DNA of 62,504 nt from Azospirillum melinis. GTDB lineage: Bacteria; Pseudomonadota; Alphaproteobacteria; Azospirillales; Azospirillaceae. Of the stretch, positions 17,123 to 23,991 are shown one piece after another (the stretch's first letter is position 1; every line of letters starts with the position of its first letter). The notes under the pieces are model-generated. The model saw only the letters and a list, made by a program, of their open reading frames with translations, searched no databases and had not been told where the DNA came from. The stretch lies in assembly GCF_013340935.1 (NCBI RefSeq), contig NZ_WHOS01000043.1:1-62504 (forward strand), given 5' to 3'. The position numbers and the translations under genes were made by a program.

Positions 17123-17938
17123 TCACCCCTGGCCGGGATAAAGGCGCTGGAAGCCTTCGGTAACGCGGGCAATCACCGCAGGATCGCGATCCCGCCAATA
17201 GCGCGGGTCGCGCATCAGGGTGCGCAATTCCCCTTCGCCCTCGCCGCTGCCCGCGCGGTTGCCGGCCATCGAGAGCGCCGCGGGCTCGCTGCCGGTCATC
17301 ATCGCATAGAGCGCCATGACACCTTCGTAGGTGGTCGCCAGCCCTTCCACCGCGGCCGGCGGCAGGGTCTTGCCGGCCCAGGCGAGCAGCTGCCGCGACA
17401 CCTCGCGCCAGCGCTCCTCTCCGCCAAACCGGGAGACCAGCCGCTCGACCTCGCGCTCCGCCTGGAATTCGGCGGCCATGGTCTGGATCAGCGGCACCAT
17501 CCGCTCGGCGGCGAGATCATAGAGAAGCTGGGCCTGATCCGCGGTGTAGCCGGCTTCGTGCAGGCGACCGTTGATTTCCGGGTCGGGCTGGAACAGGCCA
17601 TGATCGCAGGCGATGCTGTAACCGTCCGGCGTCTCCGGCGCTCCCAGCAGTTGGCGGCGCTGTGCCGGGTCGAGCGCGGCCAAATCGAAGCTGGCCAAAT
17701 CAAAGCTGGCCGGATCGAAGGGAGCGGCCTGCGGAGCCGACTCGGACCCGGTGTCCGGCGGTGCCTGCCGGGACTGGCCCTGCGACGACAGGCGGCGCTC
17801 CAGCTCCAGATAGGATTTCAGCAGGGCTTCGACCCGCAGGGCGCCAGTCTTGGGATCGCGGAATTTCTCCGGAACCGGCAGCGGCGGCATCGTGTCGGCG
17901 GGAGCGGCGGATTCGGTCAGCAGAGTGTCGGCTATCAT
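17123..17938 (-). CDS. Phage scaffold/capsid-assembly-like protein
   Basis: This 271-residue protein begins, after a Pro-rich lead, with LPVPEKFRDPKTGALRVEAL and LLKSYLELERRLS. This EKFxDPxTGxxxxEALLKSYxELE pattern is the start of T7 gp9-type capsid scaffold proteins. An acidic low-complexity segment with a short internal repeat (PASFDLASFDLAALDP) follows, then a helical region (AAERMVPLIQTMAAEFQAER). Length is close to the roughly 300 residues of gp9-type scaffolds. ATG 17936-17938 follows AGGAG. It is last in a five-gene minus-strand module just after the Bbp19-like gene. No major capsid gene follows, although this is where one is expected in podoviruses. The assignment is by motif and context. 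Confidence 0.65.
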   Translation of the reverse strand: MIADTLLTESAAPADTMPPLPVPEKFRDPKTGALRVEALLKSYLELERRLSSQGQSRQAPPDTGSESAPQAAPFDPASFDLASFDLAALDPAQRRQLLGAPETPDGYSIACDHGLFQPDPEINGRLHEAGYTADQAQLLYDLAAERMVPLIQTMAAEFQAEREVERLVSRFGGEERWREVSRQLLAWAGKTLPPAAVEGLATTYEGVMALYAMMTGSEPAALSMAGNRAGSGEGEGELRTLMRDPRYWRDRDPAVIARVTEGFQRLYPGQG

Positions 17939-17982
17939 CAACTCCTGCAAGGAAGGGGAAAAAGCTGCAGCAACACCGCCGG

Positions 17983-18267
17983 TCAGCCGGCCCGTCCCCG
18001 CGCGACCAGCGCGAGGATGGTGGCGACCAGTTGGCGCTGTCCTTCGAGGTGACGCAGCGCCGCCTCCGGCGCGTCGGGACCCAGCGCGCGGTCGAGCGTC
18101 ATTGCCCGCAGCACCGCCAGTACCCGCCCACCGTCGCTTCCGGCGAAGCAGCGGGCGAAGCTGGGCGCCGGGTCGGCGTCCGCTGCCGCGGCAGTTTGCG
18201 GATCGGCAGGAAGCGTTGCCTCCAACCAGTCCCAGCCGGCCTGCTCGATCGTCGGGCGATCAGCCAT
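17983..18267 (-). CDS. Bbp19-like small phage protein
   Basis: This 94-residue protein contains FARCFAGSDGGRVLAVLRAM and, near its end, HLEGQRQLVATIL. That resembles the F..F...dG.rVL..L...eGqR.lv..I pattern of the Bbp19 family of podovirus head-region proteins, whose role is unknown. The N-terminal third is acidic and Ala/Asp-rich. Its ATG (18265-18267) overlaps the end of the portal gene by 8 bp, indicating translational coupling. The scaffold-like gene follows 44 bp later. The position between portal and scaffold fits Bbp19-type proteins. The assignment rests on pattern memory and context, not a search. Confidence 0.55.
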   Translation of the reverse strand: MADRPTIEQAGWDWLEATLPADPQTAAAADADPAPSFARCFAGSDGGRVLAVLRAMTLDRALGPDAPEAALRHLEGQRQLVATILALVARGRAG

Positions 18268-19801
18268 TGGAGCCACCGGCACCCGCTCCGGCGTCCAGCC
18301 CGGCACCGGCAACCTGCGCCCGCATCAGCTTGGCCGGCACGCCGAAGGCCTCGCCCAGCCAATGGGCGGTCGCCGCCGCGTCCACCGTGGCCTCCGCCTC
18401 CGGCCCCAGCGCCTTGACGCTGTCCAGCCAGCGCAGGGTCGCCTGCACGTCGCGCTGGGCCTGGGCCTGTGCGAGCGGGGAGCGGTGCTGCAACTCCACC
18501 AGCCGGCCGTCCACCGTGATGTCGGGGATCTCGCCGCGCCGGCGCAGGATCGACACCGCCCGCAGCACCAGCGGCGTCATCAGCTCCGCCTGCAGGCGGC
18601 CATAGGTGGCGCCCAGCAGCCGCGCCATCTCGACCGAGCGTTCCAGCACCTCGGTCGCGGTCATCCGCGCCGACTCCACCGGCCCCAGCCGGTCGATCAG
18701 CAGCGCATGTCGGATGCGGCCGCGCAGATCGTCCAGCACCAGCTGCGACACGTCGAACCGGCCGGGATTGGCCAGCGGCGTCAGGCCGGCGGACCCGACC
18801 GCCTTGGGGATGATGGTGCCGGGCACCAGCCGGATGGTGGTGGGGTTCAGCACCCCGTCGTCGTCGGCCTGCCAGATGCCGGTGACGGCGATGGAGGCAT
18901 TCTTCAGCACCAGCTCCACCACCTTGTTGGCGGTCTTGATGTCGGGCAGCGCCTTCATCACCGGTGACCGGCCATAGGTTTCGCCGGGCGCCTTGAGCCA
19001 GCGGAAATTGACGAAGGGCGACTGGGCGAAGCGCCCCTGCGCCAGCCAGGACGGCTCGGCCAGCCCGCTGTCCAGCACCACGCCCCAACGATAGGCCGCA
19101 CCGTCGGGCAGCACCGCCTCGACCAGGGGGAAACGGCTGTCGGGATCCCCGGCCGCCTGCTTGCGCACCTCATCCGGCAGGTCGGCACCGGGGAAGCGCT
19201 GAAGGATCTGGGCCAGCGTCGCCTCGCTGCGGCGGAAGGTGGCGTCGAGCCGTCCGTCCGGCCCCTCCTCCAGAACCGCCTCGGCCAGCGGCACGGCGGT
19301 GAAGCGCAGGCTGGACGGAGCGCCGGGGGCGGCCTCCTCCATCAGGAGGCTGGCGGTGCCGACGGCAACGAGGTCGAGGAAGGACTGATGGATCTCCACC
19401 GCGAAGTTGGAGCGGTCGAAATGGGCCTGGACGATGCCGGCGGCACGGTCGAGCAGCGGAGCGACCCGGTCGCGCTCCGCCCCGGTCAGGGTGGGACCGG
19501 TCTGGAAGCCGAACCAGCGCGACCAGGGCGGCGTCAGTTCCGACAGCAGGCTGGCAGCCAGCTGCTCCACCGCATCGGGAGCGGTGCCGTCGAACAGCCG
19601 GTCGACCCGGCGTTCTCCCGGCGTGCCGCCGCCGCGGAAGGGCCGCCCGTTGGGCAGCGCATGGTCGTAGCATTCCTGCCAATGGCTTTCCCACACGCTG
19701 CGCCGTTCGCGGGCGACGCGGTAGCGATCCAGCAGGGCTTCCGGTTCCGACAGGTCACTCCTCCGCCGGGCAGGCGGTTTCACGGCTGCGGATGCGGGCA
19801 T
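18260..19801 (-). CDS. T7-type head-tail connector (portal) protein
   Basis: This 513-residue protein is near the size of T7 gp8 (536). Its N-terminal region has LLDRYRVARERRSVWESHWQ and CYDHALP, then RVDRLFDGTAPDAVEQLAAS, LLSELTPPWSRWF and later SPFVNFRWLKAPGETYGRSP, all characteristic of the podovirus head-to-tail connector family. Such proteins form the dodecameric DNA-entry ring at one capsid vertex. ATG 19799-19801 follows a strong GGAGGAGA site, so translation signals look intact. The reading frame is complete, with no frameshift or stop. No terminase, capsid or tail gene is present nearby. The base composition matches the host's high GC. Confidence 0.82.
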   Translation of the reverse strand: MPASAAVKPPARRRSDLSEPEALLDRYRVARERRSVWESHWQECYDHALPNGRPFRGGGTPGERRVDRLFDGTAPDAVEQLAASLLSELTPPWSRWFGFQTGPTLTGAERDRVAPLLDRAAGIVQAHFDRSNFAVEIHQSFLDLVAVGTASLLMEEAAPGAPSSLRFTAVPLAEAVLEEGPDGRLDATFRRSEATLAQILQRFPGADLPDEVRKQAAGDPDSRFPLVEAVLPDGAAYRWGVVLDSGLAEPSWLAQGRFAQSPFVNFRWLKAPGETYGRSPVMKALPDIKTANKVVELVLKNASIAVTGIWQADDDGVLNPTTIRLVPGTIIPKAVGSAGLTPLANPGRFDVSQLVLDDLRGRIRHALLIDRLGPVESARMTATEVLERSVEMARLLGATYGRLQAELMTPLVLRAVSILRRRGEIPDITVDGRLVELQHRSPLAQAQAQRDVQATLRWLDSVKALGPEAEATVDAAATAHWLGEAFGVPAKLMRAQVAGAGLDAGAGAGGSNG

Positions 19802-20178
19802 GCGCGGTCTCCTCCAGTCAGGTGGCGGTGCAGTTGCCAGGGAGTCAGCACCCGGCGGGCGCGCAGGCCGATCAGGCGCTTGACCGCCTCGACGCAGGTG
19901 AAGGGCCCCCAGGGAGCGGTGCCGGCCGGGCGGCATAGCGGGGCGGCGTCGACCGTCAGCCCCTGGGCGCGGTACCAGCCCGGCAGGTCGAAGTCGGCGG
20001 GCAGGTCCAGCACCGCAATGTCGGTGAAGCCGGCCAGCGGATCGACCGCCACCCAGCGCCGACCGTCGGTCAGCACGGCCAGGCAGTGGCGGAAGCCTGG
20101 CTTGAGCAGCCGCAGCCACCAGAGCGGCGCCTCTCCGCGATAAACGATCCAGGCGGCGGTCCAGGGGGTGGCGCTCAT
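19780..20178 (-). CDS. Phage-module small protein, possible papain-like (permuted NlpC/P60-type) fold
   Basis: This 132-residue protein contains GFRHCLAVLTDGRRWVAVDP near residues 32-51 and FTCVEAVKRLIGLRARRVLT toward the C-terminus. The order of a His in a beta-strand first and a Cys at a helix start later is that of circularly permuted NlpC/P60 (LRAT-like) folds. Similar FTCVExVKR proteins accompany portal genes in podoviruses as far as I recall; this is unverified. ATG 20176-20178 overlaps the preceding gene's TGA (4-bp overlap), and the 3' end overlaps the portal start by 22 bp. A role in head assembly or lysis cannot be chosen from sequence. Confidence 0.5.
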   Translation of the reverse strand: MSATPWTAAWIVYRGEAPLWWLRLLKPGFRHCLAVLTDGRRWVAVDPLAGFTDIAVLDLPADFDLPGWYRAQGLTVDAAPLCRPAGTAPWGPFTCVEAVKRLIGLRARRVLTPWQLHRHLTGGDRACPHPQP

Positions 20179-20579
20179 CGCGCGATGCCTTTGTTGCGCA
20201 GCGCCGGGGCGATCACGGTGAACGCCTCCTGCCACAGCGAATGGGCACGCTGTTCGCGGAAGCGTTCCGGTTCCGGCGCGCTCTGGCGGCGGCCGTAATG
20301 GACCAGCACATGCAGGTGGTCGCGCATCAGCTTGCGCGCCCGGTACAGGCGGTCGATCACCTGAAGAAGGTCCTGCGGCTCGCAGGGCCGTGCGACCTGC
20401 CCACAGCCGGCGATGACCCGCGCCCCTGCCGTCTTGGCATCATGCGCCTGCACCGCCCAGAACCACGCCTCCTCCGCGTCGGCAAAGGGTTCGCCCTCGA
20501 CGCTGTAGGGCTCCGGCTTCAGCGGAACGGTCCGGGAAACGCTGGTTGCTGGCAAAGCGGGGGCAGCCGGACGCAGCAT
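20175..20579 (-). CDS. Conserved hypothetical, first gene of the phage-like module
   Basis: This 134-residue protein has a central block FADAEEAWFWAVQAHDAKTA, then RPCEPQDLLQVIDRLYRARK and a C-terminal HSLWQEAFTVIAPALRNKGI. It looks like a helical, basic, possibly DNA-binding protein. Comparable EEAWFW/RPCEPDD proteins occur widely in Alphaproteobacteria (recollection, not a search), with no known function. ATG 20577-20579 is preceded by AAGGAG at ideal spacing. It overlaps the next gene by 4 bp and heads the minus-strand module, divergent from the S24 repressor gene. Terminase small subunits can have this size and position, but no helix-turn-helix was identified with certainty. Confidence 0.6.
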   Translation of the reverse strand: MLRPAAPALPATSVSRTVPLKPEPYSVEGEPFADAEEAWFWAVQAHDAKTAGARVIAGCGQVARPCEPQDLLQVIDRLYRARKLMRDHLHVLVHYGRRQSAPEPERFREQRAHSLWQEAFTVIAPALRNKGIAR

Positions 20580-20741
20580 GCTGGTCTCCTTGCGGCTTCG
20601 GATTTTTTGAAAAGGGAGGCGCCGGACCTGCATCGCAGCCGCACCATCCGTTTGCGTTATGTTCCTCCCGCAGCCCGCGGTCAATGGTTTTATGAAAAAG
20701 TTCCTAGGGACGCTGTCGCTGCTTTATGAGATTATCGTCCC
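20580..20741. promoter_or_regulatory. Divergent control region between the phage-like module and the S24 repressor gene
   Basis: This 162-bp gap must contain promoters for both directions. A short direct repeat TTTATGA occurs at 20689-20695 and 20723-20729, close to the repressor start. It could be part of an operator, but no clear palindrome or -35/-10 set was identified. The arrangement is that of an autoregulated repressor facing the genes it may control. Confidence 0.4.
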
Positions 20742-21374
20742 ATGCTGAAACATACGGACATCTGGCGGGCCATCGACCGCCTCGCGGTACAGCACGGGCT
20801 CTCCGCCTCCGGGCTGGCGCGGCGCGCCGGACTGGACCCGACCACTTTCAACAAGAGCAAGCGCACCACCAACGACGGCAAGCTGCGCTGGCCGTCGACG
20901 GAAAGCATCTCCAAGGTGCTGGACGCCACCGGCGCTTCCTTGTCGGAATTCGTGTCGCTGGTCGGCGACGGCGCCGGCACCACCCCGCTGCAACGGGTTC
21001 CGGTGATCGGCTATGCCCAGGCCGGGGCGGCCGGCTATTTCGACGATGCCGGCTTCCCGGCCGGCAGCGGCTGGGACGAGCTGCTGTTTCCCAGCCTTGG
21101 CGACCCGCATGCCTATGCGCTGGAGATTTCCGGCGACAGCATGGAGCCGGTCTATCGCGACGGCGACACCATCATCGTCTCGCCTGCCGCGCAGATCCGC
21201 CGCAACGACCGCGTCGTCGTCCGCACCAAGGGCGGCGAGGTGATGGCCAAGCAACTGATCCGCGAGACGGCGACCAAGATCGAACTGCTGTCGATCAACC
21301 GCGCCCATCCCGACCGCAGCATACCGCTGTCGGACGTCGCCTGGATGGCACGGATCATCTGGGCAAGCCAGTGA
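20742..21374 (+). CDS. S24-family (LexA-like) repressor with N-terminal helix-turn-helix
   Basis: This 210-residue protein has an N-terminal helix-turn-helix-like domain (DIWRAIDRLAVQHGLSASGL, then GLDPTTFNKSKR) and a C-terminal S24 peptidase fold. The catalytic Ser lies in ISGDSMEPVYRDGD and the general-base Lys in GGEVMAKQLIRE. A hydrophobic YAQAG region fits the self-cleavage site (Ala-Gly, about residues 94-95). Such repressors cleave themselves when RecA filaments form, derepressing phage or SOS genes. ATG 20742 has no strong ribosome-binding site. It diverges from the portal-containing module, which suggests but does not prove control. Close relatives are also found as core alphaproteobacterial regulators. 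Confidence 0.85.
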   Translation: MLKHTDIWRAIDRLAVQHGLSASGLARRAGLDPTTFNKSKRTTNDGKLRWPSTESISKVLDATGASLSEFVSLVGDGAGTTPLQRVPVIGYAQAGAAGYFDDAGFPAGSGWDELLFPSLGDPHAYALEISGDSMEPVYRDGDTIIVSPAAQIRRNDRVVVRTKGGEVMAKQLIRETATKIELLSINRAHPDRSIPLSDVAWMARIIWASQ

Positions 21375-21461
21375 GGGGGGGCAAACGCCTTCCCACCCGG
21401 CGCACGATCCTAGGAAAATTTACCTTTACTGCGCATCCCAACAGGCGGTAACGTCCATCCC

Positions 21462-21755
21462 ATGGACCGTGCCGCCCGCTTGGACAGCCTTCACCGCACC
21501 CATGACGCCAAGCCGCCGAAGCAGGAGCTTCGCTCCGCTCTGCTTGGCGGCCCAAACCGCGCCAACGCGATCAAACGCGCCGCAACGCTCCGCCTGCACA
21601 GCACGCTCGCGGCGGAAGCGCGGCTTGCCACCGCCCGGCGTCGCGGCGCACTGACCGCCGCAAGCTGCCGGACCGACGCGTGGCTGGCCCGGCTGGCCGC
21701 CACGCTGGCCCATCACCGCCGGGCGGTGGTGGCGCTGCTCGATCGGACCGCGTAA
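21462..21755 (+). CDS. Small basic Ala/Arg-rich hypothetical protein
   Basis: This 97-residue frame starting MDRAARLDSLHRTHDAKPPK is rich in Ala, Arg and Leu with periodic helices (AATLRLHSTLAAEARLATAR) and strongly GC-biased third positions. It lacks any recognised domain. The ribosome-binding site is weak, and a longer minus-strand frame overlaps it, so coding status is uncertain. An AT-rich stretch (21408-21430) before it could hold a promoter. The composition suggests a nucleic-acid-binding or helical-bundle protein, but no function is assigned. Confidence 0.4.
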   Translation: MDRAARLDSLHRTHDAKPPKQELRSALLGGPNRANAIKRAATLRLHSTLAAEARLATARRRGALTAASCRTDAWLARLAATLAHHRRAVVALLDRTA

Positions 21756-21842
21756 AATCGGAATCGATTTGAAGCGTGAATCCGATCGCTAAACATAAAG
21801 CTATAGCGTCGTGCGTTTCACATTAAACGCACGACGCTATAG
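21755..21842. repeat. Composite palindromic element / terminator next to the aminotransferase gene
   Basis: AAATCG-GAAT-CGATTT (21755-21770) is a small palindrome. It is followed by ATCCGATCGCT-type sequence, then a perfect 18-bp inverted repeat with a 6-base loop (21801-21818 pairing with 21825-21842). The large hairpin begins 2 bp beyond the aminotransferase stop on the minus strand and is followed there by CTTTATGTTT, so it can terminate that gene. The unusual base composition and the combination of two palindromes suggest a dispersed repetitive element rather than a simple terminator. Confidence 0.75.
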
Positions 21843-21843
21843 A

Positions 21844-22692
21844 TCAGCGGAACGCATATTCCCAATAAAGCGCCCGCGCCCGCTGGAACAGCGGTCCCGC
21901 CGCGAGGCTGCGGTCCTCGACCTTGATCACCGGCACGCATTTGGCGTGGTTACCGGTGGAGAAGACCTCGTCGGCCTCCAGCACATCCTGCGGGGTCAGG
22001 GTGCATTCCTCCACCGTCACGCCGTCGTTGCGCAGCAGGGCGATGACACGCTGGCGGGTGATGCCGTTCAGGAAGCAGCCGTTCGGCACCGGCGTGCGCA
22101 CCACCCCGTCCTTGGCGATAAAGATGTTGGACGTGGCGAACTCCGCCACATTGCCGATGGCGTCCAGCATGATGGCGTTTTGGAAACCACGCTTGCGCGC
22201 CTCGGTCAGCGCCAGCCCGGCGTTCGGATAAAGACAGGCGGCCTTGGCCTCGGTCGGGGCCATGGTCGGGATCGGCCGGCGGCGGGTGGAGATGCAGGCG
22301 GCGAAGCCCGTTGGCTTCGGCAGCGGGTCCTCGTAGATCGATAGGACGAAGCGCGTGCTCTCCGGTGCTGGGGCGACGAAGCCGTCGTCGGCGTAGAACA
22401 TCGGACGGATATACAGTTCCGCCTCCTTGGAGAAGCGGTGGATGCCGTCCCAGCACAGCTCTTCGATCTCACCGGCGGTGACCATCGGCTCCAGCCCCAT
22501 CACTTGGGCGGACCGGATGGCGCGGGCGCAGTGCAGGTCCAGGTCGGGGGCCACGCCCTGGAAGGCGCGCGCGCCGTCGAAGACCGTCGAAGAGAGCCAC
22601 AGCGTGTGGGACAGCGGTCCGACGATCGGCGGATTGCCTTCCACCCACTCGCCCTGGATCCAGCTCCACGCCTGGCCTGCCATGCCGCCCAT
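21844..22692 (-). CDS. Class IV aminotransferase (branched-chain aminotransferase-like)
   Basis: This 282-residue fold-type IV PLP enzyme resembles branched-chain amino acid aminotransferases. It has the N-terminal HTLWLSSTVFDGARAFQG, the PLP lysine in PTEAKAACLYPNAGLALTEA (about Lys150), and the cofactor phosphate region AEFATSNIFI near residues 184-193, followed by GITRQRVIALL. It would transaminate branched-chain amino acids, or possibly D-alanine or aminodeoxychorismate, since the family is broad. The ATG at 22690-22692 begins MGGMAGQAWSWIQGEWVEGN. The gene stands alone and ends directly at the 18-bp hairpin. Confidence 0.85.
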   Translation of the reverse strand: MGGMAGQAWSWIQGEWVEGNPPIVGPLSHTLWLSSTVFDGARAFQGVAPDLDLHCARAIRSAQVMGLEPMVTAGEIEELCWDGIHRFSKEAELYIRPMFYADDGFVAPAPESTRFVLSIYEDPLPKPTGFAACISTRRRPIPTMAPTEAKAACLYPNAGLALTEARKRGFQNAIMLDAIGNVAEFATSNIFIAKDGVVRTPVPNGCFLNGITRQRVIALLRNDGVTVEECTLTPQDVLEADEVFSTGNHAKCVPVIKVEDRSLAAGPLFQRARALYWEYAFR

Positions 22693-22924
22693 GATTTTGG
22701 TCCTTCCCTAGAAAGAAAATGTGTCCGTACGCTGGGCGCCGCCGGCCGGCACCGCCCATTCGTGGTTCGTCGTCGTTGGTGATCTCCCGAAGAGCATACC
22801 CCCTCGCCGCCATCGGTCAACCGGTGCGCACGCAATCGTCCCGTGCGATGGAGCGGATTGCGGCTTCGGCCGTTGATAGGGGAGAGCGAGCAACCGCAAT
22901 CCACCGACGGAGGGAAGTTACCCC

Positions 22925-23122
22925 ATGCCGATCACCGATCCCGGCCTCAGCGCCGCCCCACCCAACCCATTCCCGGGTCCGCACGAGGATATACCCGGCG
23001 TCGACCTGCCGGGCACCGACAACCCCGACCTGCCCGATCCCGGCGGCCCCGGCACCACCGACAGCCCGGTCCCCGGCAACGACCTTCCGCCGTCGCGCCC
23101 GACCGACCCGGATTTCGTCTAG
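22925..23122 (+). CDS. Small acidic Pro/Gly/Asp-rich protein
   Basis: This 65-residue protein is almost entirely low-complexity (about a third Pro, with Asp and Gly), for example LPGTDNPDLPDPGGPGTTD. It has no hydrophobic segment, Cys or recognised motif and is predicted to be disordered. A clear GGAGGGAAG ribosome-binding site precedes ATG 22925, and a strong hairpin terminator follows within 15 bp of the stop, so it has the signals of an expressed gene. The function is unknown. It converges with sdhB. Confidence 0.6.
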   Translation: MPITDPGLSAAPPNPFPGPHEDIPGVDLPGTDNPDLPDPGGPGTTDSPVPGNDLPPSRPTDPDFV

Positions 23123-23135
23123 GCACCGGAAACGA

Positions 23136-23163
23136 AAAAGGCGCCCCCGAGGGGGCGCCTTTT
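23136..23163. terminator. Bidirectional terminator of sdhB and the Pro-rich gene
   Basis: AAAAGGCGCCCCC (23136-23148) and its exact complement at 23151-23163 form a long stem around a tiny centre. On the minus strand it is followed by a T tract, ending the sdhCDAB operon. On the plus strand TTTTCC follows the stem, ending the small Pro-rich gene. Confidence 0.9.
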
Positions 23164-23188
23164 CCATGTCGCAAACGCTTACCCGCGA

Positions 23189-23965
23189 TCAGCGGCGCGC
23201 AACCATCAGCTTCTTGATCTCGGCGATGGCCTTGGCGGGGTTCAGACCCTTCGGGCACGCCTTGGTGCAGTTCATGATGGTGTGGCAGCGATAGAGGCGG
23301 AACGGGTCCTCGAGATTGTCGAGGCGCTCGCCCGTCATTTCGTCGCGGCTGTCGGCGATCCAGCGATAGGCTTGGAGCAGGATCGACGGGCCGAGATACC
23401 GGTCGCCGTTCCACCAGTAGCTGGGGCAGGAGGTCGAGCAGCAGAAGCACAGGATGCACTCGTAGAGGCCGTCCAGCTTGGCGCGGTCCTCCGGCGACTG
23501 CAGCCGCTCGCGGCTCGGGGCCGGCGACTGCGATTGCAGCCACGGCTTGATCGAGGCGAGCTGGGCGTAAATGTGCTTCAGGTCGGGGACCAGATCCTTC
23601 ACCACCGGCATGTGCGGCAGCGGGTAGATCTTGACGTCGCCCGGCACGTCCTCGATCGCCTTCAGGCAGGCCAGCGTGTTCGTGCCGTCGATGTTCATCG
23701 CGCACGACCCGCAGATGCCCTCACGGCAGGAGCGCCGGAAGGTCAGCGTGCTGTCGACCTGGTTCTTGATGTAGATGATCGCGTCGAGGATCATCGGCCC
23801 GAACTTGTCGAGGTCGACCACATAGGAGTCGACGCGCGGGTTCTGGCCGTCGTCCGGGTTCCAGCGGTAGATCTTGAAGGTCTTGGCCCGCTTGGCGCCG
23901 TTCGCGACGTTGACGGTCTTGCCGACGCCGACCTTGGAGTTGGCTGGCAGGTTGAATTCAACCAT
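23189..23965 (-). CDS. sdhB: Succinate dehydrogenase iron-sulfur subunit
   Basis: This 258-residue subunit carries the three Fe-S cluster motifs in order: CREGICGSCAM with the downstream Cys for [2Fe-2S], CILCFCCSTSCP for [4Fe-4S], and CHTIMNCTKACPKGL for [3Fe-4S] with its Pro. The sequence starts MVEFNLPANSKVGVGKTVNV. It passes electrons from the SdhA flavin to the membrane haem/quinone site. ATG 23963-23965 has AAGGAAA upstream. It is the last gene of sdhCDAB, 26 bp after sdhA, and ends before a strong bidirectional terminator. Confidence 0.97.
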   Translation of the reverse strand: MVEFNLPANSKVGVGKTVNVANGAKRAKTFKIYRWNPDDGQNPRVDSYVVDLDKFGPMILDAIIYIKNQVDSTLTFRRSCREGICGSCAMNIDGTNTLACLKAIEDVPGDVKIYPLPHMPVVKDLVPDLKHIYAQLASIKPWLQSQSPAPSRERLQSPEDRAKLDGLYECILCFCCSTSCPSYWWNGDRYLGPSILLQAYRWIADSRDEMTGERLDNLEDPFRLYRCHTIMNCTKACPKGLNPAKAIAEIKKLMVARR

Positions 23966-23991
23966 GGCTGATTTCCTTTATCCGGCGGGCC

